The notes beneath the pieces were generated by a model. It saw only the letters and a list, made by a program, of their open reading frames with translations. It was not told the origin of the DNA and did not search any database. The translations under genes were made by a program, and so were the position numbers. 64,000 bases of DNA, taken from positions 68,247 through 132,246 of the forward strand of contig NZ_LMLZ01000026.1 in the NCBI RefSeq assembly GCF_001422735.1. Reading direction: 5' to 3'. Origin of the DNA: Acidovorax sp. Leaf78 (GTDB taxonomy: Bacteria > Pseudomonadota > Gammaproteobacteria > Burkholderiales > Burkholderiaceae_C). This document shows positions 18,701 through 25,568 of the stretch, piece after piece; position 1 is the stretch's first letter; the number at the start of each line of letters is the position of its first letter.

Positions 18701-19537
18701 GGCGGCAGCATCGCTCCAGCGTTTGCTCCGGGCACCACGGGCTACACGATGTCGATTGCAGCCGCAACCGCCAGCGTCACCGTGACGCCGACGGTGAATG
18801 ATCCGAGCGCCACCGTCACGGTCAACGGCGTGTCCGTGGCCAGCGGCACCGCATCGGGCGCCATCGCCATGAACGTGGGCGCCAACACCATCACCGTCGT
18901 CGTCACCGCGCAGAACAGCACCACCCGGACCTACACCGTCACCGTGACGCGTTTGCGCCCCACCACGGCCGCGGGTACCGTCCCCGGCGGCGGCGGCGCC
19001 GTCAACGCCAGCCTGGCAGGGCCTGCGGGCTGCGGTTTCGACCGTGCGGATTTCATTCCTTTGACGGGAGCGGCGGCCTCGCCTCCGGCCGGTAGCATTT
19101 CGGGCTATACCTTCAGCCAGGGCTTGTTCGATGTGGTGGTGGGCGGTTGCCCGAACGGGGCGGCGGTGACGGTCACGCTGACCTACCCGCAACCGTTTCC
19201 GCCGGGCGCCGTGTACATGAAGTACGGCCCCACGCCAAGCCAGAACGCGCCCCATTGGTACGCCTTCCCTGGTGCGACCATCACCGGCAACACCGTGACC
19301 TTGGTGCTCACCGATGGCGGCTCGGGTGATGATGACCTGTCGCTCAACGGCACCATCTCCGACCCAGGCGGTGTGGCACTGGCGCTGGCCGTTGGCGGGG
19401 GTGCTGGCGCCATCGGCATTCCCACGCTGTCGCAGTGGGGCGTTCTGCTGTTGTCCCTGCTGGTCGCGGCTGCTGCAGGGCTGAATGCCTGGCGCACCCG
19501 GCGAGCCGGCCACGGGCGTGGTTGGGTGCGCCGCTGA
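15722..19537 (+). CDS. DUF4347 / cadherin-like repeat surface protein with IPTL-CTERM tail
   Basis: A 1271-residue secreted protein. The start at 15722 (MTKITRNF) gives a signal peptide ending near residue 33 (SANAAA). Residues ~43-180 are a DUF4347 domain with LISHG (His99) and [10 protein letters not shown] (Cys142), a spacing reminiscent of caspase-like clan CD peptidases. Residues ~200-385 have no domain I recognise. Residues 387-1077 are seven cadherin-like beta-sandwich repeats of 98-101 residues, each opening NxxLSxLxLSxG and containing GTTSYT and TVTPTV. A Gly-rich linker leads to a terminal domain resembling the choice-of-anchor type. The tail IPTLSQWG, a hydrophobic helix and an Arg cluster form an IPTL-CTERM signal. 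Probably an adhesin or envelope protein. Confidence 0.85.
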   Translation: MTKITRNFAYWRAMCFMALLGVLLAGATSANAAARKAPGVESSGILFIANNVPDYQQLEASASSLLEVVVLDARGDGLRQMADALQGRQQVGAVHLISHGARGALDLGSLTLDGMTLMERSADLARIRASLRPDADLLLYGCEVAQGSEGQRFITLLGETTGAHVAASTNLTGARELGGDWVLESRTGALRSAPLAFPAYHQVLATVAGTVAIPFAHPDDSFPTQKMLDGQANTGTTNIPGIVYEFYFANTGNTPVGRVINIDLAGGTGSMLTYFNTGTSQFDPVGALIIKSQATRMFGFSSFRIQDAQALAATYTATAYRNNVTVGVPFTFSTGGSFNQVLVTLPVQFKNVDEIRITSNGGIAAGTVGAKLWQEGFNSFVFIDPTSNADLSVLSATAGALVPAFAAGTTSYTIAVSNATTSTTITPTVDIPGTTVTVNGVPVTSGAASGSIGLNVGSNTITTIATATDGTTTKTYTITITRAAPLSSNANLSSLALSTGTLSPAFASGTTSYTAGVPFSTVSLTVTPTVADGTATVTVNGISTTSGNASGSIALAVGNNTISTVVTAQDGSTTKTYATTVTRAAASGNAQLSALSLSSGTLAPVFASGTTSYTAGVSNATTSITITPTVADATASVTVNGVAVTSGNASGAIALAVGSNTITATVTAQNGTPLSYTITVTRAASANANLSALSLSSGTLAPVFAAATTSYTVSVSNATTSITVTPTVADGGASVTVNGVATTSGNASGAIALAVGSNTITTVVTAADGATTKAYTVTMTRAASSNNNLSALSLSSGSLSPPFNPATTSYTAAIGAGVGSITVTPAAADGNASITVNGVAVTSGAASGAVAMNTGSNTVSVVVTAQNSATKTYTVTVTRAAPSSNADLSALSLSSGTLSPAFAAGTTSYTASVGNATTSLTVTPTVADATASIMVNGVATTSGNASSAIALNVGSNTITTVVTAQDGTTVKTYTVTVTRAGSGDANLSALVVSGGSIAPAFAPGTTGYTMSIAAATASVTVTPTVNDPSATVTVNGVSVASGTASGAIAMNVGANTITVVVTAQNSTTRTYTVTVTRLRPTTAAGTVPGGGGAVNASLAGPAGCGFDRADFIPLTGAAASPPAGSISGYTFSQGLFDVVVGGCPNGAAVTVTLTYPQPFPPGAVYMKYGPTPSQNAPHWYAFPGATITGNTVTLVLTDGGSGDDDLSLNGTISDPGGVALALAVGGGAGAIGIPTLSQWGVLLLSLLVAAAAGLNAWRTRRAGHGRGWVRR
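16880..18955 (+). repeat. Seven tandem ~297-bp coding repeats
   Basis: Repeat starts lie near 16880, 17183, 17483, 17777, 18074, 18371 and 18668. Each encodes one cadherin-like beta-sandwich of 98-101 residues. Copies 3, 4 and 6 are the most alike at the base level, so array size may change by recombination. Confidence 0.85.
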
Positions 19538-19577
19538 CTTCACACCGGGTGCGCCTTTGCACCGTGCGCCCATGAAG

Positions 19578-19626
19578 ACGGCCCCTGTCCGCAATGCGGC
19601 AGGGGCCGTTGGCTTTTGCTATTTTT
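19578..19626 (+). terminator. Rho-independent terminator
   Basis: Ten-base stem ACGGCCCCTG / CAGGGGCCGT (19578-19587 with 19600-19609) followed by TGGCTTTTGCTATTTTTT. It lies 41 bases after the stop of the repeat-rich surface protein. The T-run merges with a partial copy of the dispersed double-hairpin repeat (19616-19636). Confidence 0.85.
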
Positions 19627-19774
19627 TCGATAGCTTACAAAGACCGAACGTCAAGCGGCAGCGCTGGCTTTTGCTGCGGTTCGATCAAACGCCTGCAGCA
19701 CTTGCGTGCAGTCCGTGAGTGCCAGGCATGCAGGCGTAGCGTCAACGACAGCGCCGCCAACACGCATGCCGCCG

Positions 19775-21952
19775 TCAGAACCGGTACGTCGACGTCAACG
19801 TATACGTCCGCGCCTGCCCATAGAAGCAATCCCCGCGCGCCAGGCACTGCGTGATGTGCACCTTGTCCGCCAGGTTCACCACGTTGAAGGCCACGCGCCA
19901 GTCGCCCGCGTCGTACGCCACCATCGCATCGGCCAGGGTGGCGGCCGGGGTGCTGATGGCGCTGGTGCCGCTCCACTGGGAGCCGGTGTAGCGCACGCCG
20001 GCGCCTACCGTCCAGCCGCCGCGGCCTTCGCTGGCGAAACGGTGGCTCAGCCAGGCCGATGCTGTGTGCTTGGGCACGCTGGCCACGGGCGTGCCCTGGT
20101 CGCCGGCGTTGCTGCGGCTGATCTTCGCGTCAGTGAACGCGTAGCCCAGGGTGAAGTCCCACTGGCGGGCCAGGCTGGCCTGCACTTCGGCTTCGAACCC
20201 CCGGACCTTGACTTCGCCGATCTGCAGGCTGTTGAGCGGGTTGCCGGGGTCGTTGGTCTTGCGGTTCTTCTCGCGCAACTGATAGACCGCCGCGAAGGCG
20301 CTGATGCCCTGGCCGGCGGGTTGCCACTTCACGCCGGCCTCCCACTGTTCGCCGCGCTGGGGCTTGAAGGCCGTGCCATACGCGTCCACGCCGCCCAAAG
20401 GCTGGAAGGACTCGGAATAGCCCGCGTACGGGGCCCAGCCGCCGTCCATCTGGTAGGTGAAGCCTGCGCGCTTGGTCCAGGCCTTGTCGTCCACCGCGGC
20501 CGCGGGGCGGCCCACGGTGTCGGTCTGGGCGCTGTCGTGGCGAAGGCCCAGTGTGGCGGTCCATCGGTCCCACTTGATCTGGTCCTGCAGGTAAAAGCCC
20601 AGCTGCTTTTGCACCACGTTCGGTTGCCGCACCAGCTGTGCCGTGGTGGGTGGCGTGAAGTTGCCATACACCGGGTTGTAGACGTCGATGGCCGGCGCCA
20701 CCGCACGCCAGGCCTGCTGGCCGGTGTGGTTGCGCTGCACGTCCAGGCCTGCGAGCAGGGTGTGGTCGGCGCTGCCGGTCTTGAGCTTGCCTTCGAGCTG
20801 CGTGTCGATCAGCAGCATGCGGCCGGTGTTGATGTTCCACACCGCGTCGCGCACCACGGTGCGGGCGTCGCTGTTGAACACGGGGCGCGCGGGGCGGCCT
20901 GTGGCGGCGTTGGCGGTGAAGCTGGTGTAGATGGTGCGGTAGTCCACTTCGCTCACGGTGCGGCGCAGGTTCTGGCGCACTGTCCAGTCGGCGTTCACGC
21001 GGTGGCTGAACAGGTAGCCCCAGGAGTTGTTGGTGGTGTCGTACGCGTCCCAGCCCGGCTCGCCGATGAAGGTGTTGCGCGGGATCTGGCCGTAGCGGCT
21101 GGCCAGCTGCGTGCCTTGCCACGGGAAGAAGCCGATGATCGAGCCGCTCTGGTCCTTCTGGTGCAGCGCCTGCAGCGTGAGCGAGGTGTCGGCGCTGGGC
21201 TTCCAGGTGAGCGAGGGCGCAAACACCAGGCGGTCGTCATCCACATGGTCGATCTGGCTGCCGCTGTCGCGGCCCACGGCCACCAGGCGGTAGAGCCACT
21301 GGCCGTCCTGGTCGAGCGCACCGGTCAGGTCGGCCGCGATCTGCTTGCGGGCGTTGTTGCCCAGCTGCAGCTGCACCTCGCGCTGCGTTTCGGCCTGCGG
21401 GCGTTTGCTGGTGAGGTTAAGCACGCCACCCACGCTGCCCTGGCCGTACAGCACCGAGGTCGGCCCGCGCAGAAACTCCACCCGCTCCAGCGTGTAGGGG
21501 TCGGGCCGGCTGGTGTTGTAGGTGCCGTAGGTGCGCAGCAGGCCGTCCTGGTACTGCGACACGGTGCCGCCGCGTGCGGCGAAGCTGTCCACGCGGCTGT
21601 CGAAGTAGTTCGACACCGCCCCGGCCGTGTACGCCGTGACCTGGCGCAGCGTCTGCACGCCCTGCGCCTCGATCTGGTCGCGGGTGATCACGCTGATGGC
21701 CTGCGGGGTTTCGATGAGGGGCGTGTCGGTCTTGGTGGCGCTCAGCGCCCGTTTGGCGACGAATCCGGTGACCGGGGCGGTGGGGCTTTCCTGTTCGCTG
21801 CCCGCACTCACGGTGACGGGGGCCAGGGCCTTGTCGGCCGTGGGCGCGGCCGTGCCTTCGGTGGCGGCCTGCTGGGCGTGGGCGGCGCCGCACAGGGCGA
21901 GCAATGCGGCCTGCGCGATGGCGGTGCGGCAGGCGGTGGTGCCAGATCTCAT
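19775..21952 (-). CDS. TonB-dependent siderophore receptor 1
   Basis: A 725-residue outer-membrane ferric-siderophore receptor energised by TonB. The start at 21952 (MRSGTTACRTAIA) is supported by GGAGAAA 8-14 bases upstream. The frame is open much further, but that part is the antisense-frame shadow of receptor 2. Signal peptide to AAHAQ (~26). Plug domain ~60-170 has PLIETPQAISVITRDQIEAQG and VEFLRGPTSVLYGQGSVGG, then a 22-strand barrel ends in aromatic F. The C-terminal CLARGDCFYGQARTYTL with paired Cys resembles FhuA/FoxA-type hydroxamate receptors; the exact ligand is not predictable. Last gene of the first iron module, 116 bases after receptor 2. Confidence 0.93.
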   Translation of the reverse strand: MRSGTTACRTAIAQAALLALCGAAHAQQAATEGTAAPTADKALAPVTVSAGSEQESPTAPVTGFVAKRALSATKTDTPLIETPQAISVITRDQIEAQGVQTLRQVTAYTAGAVSNYFDSRVDSFAARGGTVSQYQDGLLRTYGTYNTSRPDPYTLERVEFLRGPTSVLYGQGSVGGVLNLTSKRPQAETQREVQLQLGNNARKQIAADLTGALDQDGQWLYRLVAVGRDSGSQIDHVDDDRLVFAPSLTWKPSADTSLTLQALHQKDQSGSIIGFFPWQGTQLASRYGQIPRNTFIGEPGWDAYDTTNNSWGYLFSHRVNADWTVRQNLRRTVSEVDYRTIYTSFTANAATGRPARPVFNSDARTVVRDAVWNINTGRMLLIDTQLEGKLKTGSADHTLLAGLDVQRNHTGQQAWRAVAPAIDVYNPVYGNFTPPTTAQLVRQPNVVQKQLGFYLQDQIKWDRWTATLGLRHDSAQTDTVGRPAAAVDDKAWTKRAGFTYQMDGGWAPYAGYSESFQPLGGVDAYGTAFKPQRGEQWEAGVKWQPAGQGISAFAAVYQLREKNRKTNDPGNPLNSLQIGEVKVRGFEAEVQASLARQWDFTLGYAFTDAKISRSNAGDQGTPVASVPKHTASAWLSHRFASEGRGGWTVGAGVRYTGSQWSGTSAISTPAATLADAMVAYDAGDWRVAFNVVNLADKVHITQCLARGDCFYGQARTYTLTSTYRF

Positions 21953-22068
21953 GGTGCTGTTTCTCCGATGGTTGAAAACTTGTCCGGCCCGAGGCGCCAG
22001 GCTTGCGTGGGCCAGCGCTGGCCTGCGGGCCGGTGGTGGGTCGGGTGGGGTGGGGGAATCGCTTGCCG

Positions 22069-24198
22069 TCAGAACGTGTAATCCAGCGACACCTGCACCG
22101 TGCGCGGCTGGCCGGGCACCACGGTGCCAAAGCCGGCCGCCGTGGCCGTGCCGTCCAGGTAGTAGCGGCGGTTGCCCGCGTTCTTCAGGTTGGCCTGCAG
22201 CCGCACGCCGCCTGCGAACTGGTAGCCCACGGCCAGGTCGACCGTGGTGAATCCCGGCAGGCGCCACTTGTTGTCGTTGGCGGTGAACTTGTCGCCCTGG
22301 TGCACCAGGCCGCCGCCGACCCACAGGCCGGGCAGTTGCGGCAGGCGGTACTGCGTCCACAGCGATGCGTTGCGGCGCGTGGCCAGTGCGACGCGGTTGC
22401 CCACGTTGGCGCCGGCGGTGGTGTCGGCCAGCACCTTGGGGTTTTGGAAGCTGGCCTGCGCCGTCACCGTCCAGCCGGGGGTGATGCGGCCTTGCAGCTC
22501 CAGCTCCACGCCCTGGATGCGCTGGCGCGCGGTCAGCACCGAGTAGCCCGCGTGCTGCGGGTCGGTGGCGGGCGCGTTGGTCAGCTCCAGCTCGAAGGCC
22601 GACACGGTGGTCATCAGGCGCTTGTCCAGCCATTCCTGCTTCCAGCCCACTTCCAGCTGTTTGCCCTCCGACGGCGGCGCGCCGCGGTCGCCCCACAGCA
22701 GCGTGCCGGTGTTGGCCTGGAACGAGCGCGCGTGGCTCGCGTAGAGCATGGTGCCGGGGCGCGGCTCCCAGCTGATCGCCGCACTCGGCTGGGTCTTGCT
22801 CAGGTCGGTGACGGGCGTGGAGTACGCGTCCTTGAAGCGGTCGTGGCGCAGGCCCAGCAGCAGGCCGAAGTCGCCCAGCACCAGGCGGTCCTGCAGGAAC
22901 ACGCCGGTGTTGCGCGCGTCCGAGGACAGCCGGGACACGCCGGTGGACGCTGCCGCCGGCACGAGGCCGGTCACCGGGTTGTACAGGTCTACGGCACCCA
23001 GGTTGCCGGTGGCGCGCGCGCCGTACACGCCCTGGATGGTGCGCCAGTCCATGCCGGCCAGCAGGGTGTGTTGCACCGGGCCGGTCTGCACCTTGGCGCG
23101 CAGCTCGGCCAGCGCGGTGTCCGACGTGTATTCCTGCCCGGGTGCCAGCCAGTAGCCGCGCGGGACCCGGCCGTTGGCCGCAGGGCCCATGGGGGAGGGC
23201 AGGTTCACATTGCGGTTCGTCTCGTTGCGCGACAGGTGCACGCGGCCCTGCAGCACATCGGTGAAGCGGTGCTCCAGTTCGGTGGAGTAAAAGCGCATGC
23301 GGCCGTCGGTGGTCAGCCACGGCTCGCCGTAGAACGCGCCCACCGGCAGCACGTCGGCACTGCGCGGGTTCTTGGGGTCGGGCACCGCCAGGCCCACGGT
23401 GGAGACGCCGTCGATGCCCTGGTATTCGGCCTGCGCGCGCCAGACGGTGTCGGGCGTGATCTGCCACTCCAGGCTGCCCGCAATGCCCTGCTTGCGCGGG
23501 GTGTTGCCGTCCACGAAGCTGCCTCCCCGGCTGGCGCCGCCATCGAGCCGGTAGCGCAGCGTGCCGTCGGCGTTGAGCGGGCCGGTGAGGTCGAACTCCG
23601 CGTTGCGCCAGCCGTCGCTGCCCACGCCGACCTTCACGTTGCGCAGCGCCTCGGCCTGGGGCCGCTTGCTCACGTAGTTGACCAGGCCGCCGGGCGCGAC
23701 CTGGCCGAACTCCAGCGCGGCGGGGCCCTTGATGACCTCGACCCGCTCGATGTTGAACAGTGGCGGGTCCAGCAGGTGGACGAACTTGGCGCCGTCGCGC
23801 AGAAAATTGAAGGTGTTGTTGGCCCACAGCCCGCGGATGGAGAACTGCGAGTACGAGCCGTAGTACTCGCTGCGCATGGACACGCCCGAAGCGTTGCGCA
23901 GCACGTCGCGCTCGGTGGTGGCCATCTGCTGCTCCAGCAGCGCGTTGTCGATCACGCTCACCGAGCGGGGCGTCTCCAGCACCGACAGGCCCAGGCGCGA
24001 GCTGCTCTGCGCGCGCCGTGCGGGTGTGGCGGCCGCGCCAGCGGTCGAATCGACCACATCCACCTGGCGCAACGATGGCGCCGCTGCGGGCGCGTCGGCG
24101 GGGTCTGGCGCTGCGCTGGTTTGCGCCAGGGCTGTACTGCACAGGGCCAGCAGGGCGGCGTGGGCCACGGCGGTGCGCAAAAAAATCGGTTGGATCAT
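22069..24198 (-). CDS. TonB-dependent siderophore receptor 2
   Basis: A 709-residue receptor. The ATG at 24198 opens a signal peptide MIQPIFLRTAVAHAALLALC with cleavage after ALA (~25). The plug (~60-180) contains VLETPRSVSVID, LRNASGVSMRSEYYGSYSQFSIRG and VEVIKGPAALEFGQVAPGGLVNYVSK, and the barrel ends VQVSLDYTF. The plug wording matches the FpvA/FcuA-like siderophore group. No Shine-Dalgarno sequence is visible because a dispersed double-hairpin repeat (24201-24254) abuts the start codon, which may lower or condition its translation. Gene order on this strand is DUF4198 protein, receptor 2, receptor 1; the 428-base gap upstream suggests a separate transcript or post-transcriptional control. 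Confidence 0.93.
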   Translation of the reverse strand: MIQPIFLRTAVAHAALLALCSTALAQTSAAPDPADAPAAAPSLRQVDVVDSTAGAAATPARRAQSSSRLGLSVLETPRSVSVIDNALLEQQMATTERDVLRNASGVSMRSEYYGSYSQFSIRGLWANNTFNFLRDGAKFVHLLDPPLFNIERVEVIKGPAALEFGQVAPGGLVNYVSKRPQAEALRNVKVGVGSDGWRNAEFDLTGPLNADGTLRYRLDGGASRGGSFVDGNTPRKQGIAGSLEWQITPDTVWRAQAEYQGIDGVSTVGLAVPDPKNPRSADVLPVGAFYGEPWLTTDGRMRFYSTELEHRFTDVLQGRVHLSRNETNRNVNLPSPMGPAANGRVPRGYWLAPGQEYTSDTALAELRAKVQTGPVQHTLLAGMDWRTIQGVYGARATGNLGAVDLYNPVTGLVPAAASTGVSRLSSDARNTGVFLQDRLVLGDFGLLLGLRHDRFKDAYSTPVTDLSKTQPSAAISWEPRPGTMLYASHARSFQANTGTLLWGDRGAPPSEGKQLEVGWKQEWLDKRLMTTVSAFELELTNAPATDPQHAGYSVLTARQRIQGVELELQGRITPGWTVTAQASFQNPKVLADTTAGANVGNRVALATRRNASLWTQYRLPQLPGLWVGGGLVHQGDKFTANDNKWRLPGFTTVDLAVGYQFAGGVRLQANLKNAGNRRYYLDGTATAAGFGTVVPGQPRTVQVSLDYTF

Positions 24199-24200
24199 GA

Positions 24201-24254
24201 TGCTATGGTTTTAATAGCTGCTTGCGCTTGTCTATCAAGCGGTAGGCGGCAATT
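24201..24254 (+). repeat. Dispersed double-hairpin repeat, copy A
   Basis: Two consecutive hairpins: GCTAT/ATAGC (24202-24218) and CGCTTG/CAAGCG (24225-24241). Same architecture and close sequence in copy B (34322-34375) and, inverted, copy C (45762-45819). It starts 2 bases upstream of the receptor 2 start codon. Confidence 0.8.
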
Positions 24255-24292
24255 GGATTGGGTTGGCTACAGGCCTCATCCACGCTCTTGTC

Positions 24293-24362
24293 CGTTCGGG
24301 TTGAGCCTGTCGAAGCCAAGGCGCTGTCTGCGAAGAGCCCTTCGACAGGCTCAGGGCGCACG
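24293..24362. repeat. REP-like inverted repeat
   Basis: Arms TGAGCCTGTCGAAG and CTTCGACAGGCTCA are exact 14-base complements separated by about 24 bases, with flanking TTCGGG / CAGGGCGCACGG. This core is a common extragenic palindrome in many proteobacteria. It sits in the gap upstream of receptor 2. Confidence 0.8.
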
Positions 24363-24626
24363 GTGGATCTGAGGCAAGTACCCCACCAGACCTTTGGATG
24401 CAGAAGCAGCGCTCCCGCAGCGGCCGGCATGAAACTGCTGGCGTGAATGGCTGGCGTGATCGACTGGCTGTTGCAATGTGTGCCGTCGGCTCGCACTGAG
24501 GTAACTGCGCATGGCGCGGGCCAGGTGCCGTTGCGCCGGGCGACACGCCGCACCGGCGGAAACCTGGCTGCTGGCTCCGCTGCCGCACGCCACAGCGGGC
24601 GTGCAGCGGGCGGCGGCGGCCTAGGC

Positions 24627-25352
24627 TCAGTGGGCCTTGGGGGGCGCGGGCAGGGCGGGCGACGCCATGCCGTCGGCCAGCACAAAGGTCAGCGTGGTCA
24701 CGTAGCTGGCTTCGCCGTACTTCTCGCCCTGGGCTTCGCCGGGGGTCTTGTCGCTGTGCTTGACCTCGGCCACGTACTGGCCCTTCCAGGGCGTGACGAA
24801 GGTCACGGTACCGTCTTCAGCCGCCTCGGCCTCGCGCGTCCAGCCCGAGGGGGCTGCCAGCTGCACCTTGGCCTTGGGCAGCGGCGCGCCCTTGTAGATC
24901 ACCTTGAACTCGCCGGGCTTGCCGGTGGGCACCAGGTCCAGCGGCGCGGTGGGCGCCACGGCTTGCGTCAGGCCCGCCACCCAGCGGGCCGAGGGCTGCC
25001 AGTACATCGCGGGCAGGTTGCGCTTGCTGCGGTCGATCAGCGGGTAGGTGGCGGCGGCGAACAGTGTGTCGGGCGTGCCGGCCACGGTGTAGTGGAAGCC
25101 GTCCTTGCCCAGTTGGCCGTCCACGCGCTGCGCGGCCGTGCCGGTGCGCTGCTCGAGCGCGGGCACGCCCTTGAATTTGTCCAGCGAGCCTGGCGAGGTC
25201 TCGCGCAGGTTCTCGTTGAACTCGCCAAAGTGCAGGCGGGCCTGGCCGCCCGCGTTTTCCAGCCACACCTGGTGGGCGTGGGCGGCGGTGAGGGATGCAC
25301 AGGCGAGCAGGGCGGCAAGCACGGGGGCCTTGGGGCGCAGGGACGAGGACAT
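24627..25352 (-). CDS. DUF4198 periplasmic protein
   Basis: A 241-residue exported protein. Start at 25352 with AAGGAAA 7-13 bases upstream. Signal peptide to AHAHQ (~27), giving a mature protein with the N-terminal His-Gln-Val-Trp motif characteristic of DUF4198, in which the exposed His may bind metal (NikK-like). The middle has the expected GxF..IYKGxPLPxAKVQL segment followed by a carboxypeptidase-regulatory-like beta-sandwich with a WKGQYVAEV strand. Members commonly sit beside TonB-dependent receptors and are thought to bind metal or a metal chelate in the periplasm. Here it lies 217 bases after receptor 3 on the same strand, so a periplasmic role in this uptake module is likely; the ligand is unknown. 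Confidence 0.85.
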   Translation of the reverse strand: MSSSLRPKAPVLAALLACASLTAAHAHQVWLENAGGQARLHFGEFNENLRETSPGSLDKFKGVPALEQRTGTAAQRVDGQLGKDGFHYTVAGTPDTLFAAATYPLIDRSKRNLPAMYWQPSARWVAGLTQAVAPTAPLDLVPTGKPGEFKVIYKGAPLPKAKVQLAAPSGWTREAEAAEDGTVTFVTPWKGQYVAEVKHSDKTPGEAQGEKYGEASYVTTLTFVLADGMASPALPAPPKAH

Positions 25353-25568
25353 GGCAGTTTCCTTTCGGTGGTTTCAACAAAAATCGGCGAGCGCGCAGCG
25401 CTGCGCGCCCCAGGACGAGGGGGCGAAACGCGGTGCGAAAGGGAGTGGCTGCCTACGCCCGGTGGTCAGGCGCTGGGTGGCTGTGCGGCGATGTGCAGGG
25501 TGCAGCGTCCGGATGAACGCGCCGCTGGGGCAAGGGGCTGTGGTGCAGGGTGGGGAGAGCCGGTGGCG

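Larger units (their letters stand above)
24199..24626. other. Gene-free gap rich in repeats
   Basis: 428 bases between receptor 2 and the DUF4198 gene. It holds a double-hairpin repeat (24201-24254) and a REP-like inverted repeat (24293-24362). The rest (24363-24626) has no convincing gene, terminator or riboswitch that I could see. I looked specifically for cobalamin riboswitch boxes and saw none. Confidence 0.6.

Noticed and set aside
16880-18955. Regular repeats that might suggest a CRISPR array or satellite
   Set aside because: The ~297-bp period, divergence between copies and intact reading frame show coding repeats of a beta-sandwich protein.
19775-24142. A single 1455-codon minus-strand frame that could be read as one giant protein
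   Set aside because: Its N-terminal half is an out-of-frame shadow of receptor 2. The true gene starts at 21952, with a signal peptide and ribosome site.
24363-24626. Possible remnant gene or cobalamin riboswitch upstream of receptor 2
   Set aside because: Open frames here are short and of arbitrary composition. No B12-box or other riboswitch motif was found on either strand by eye.
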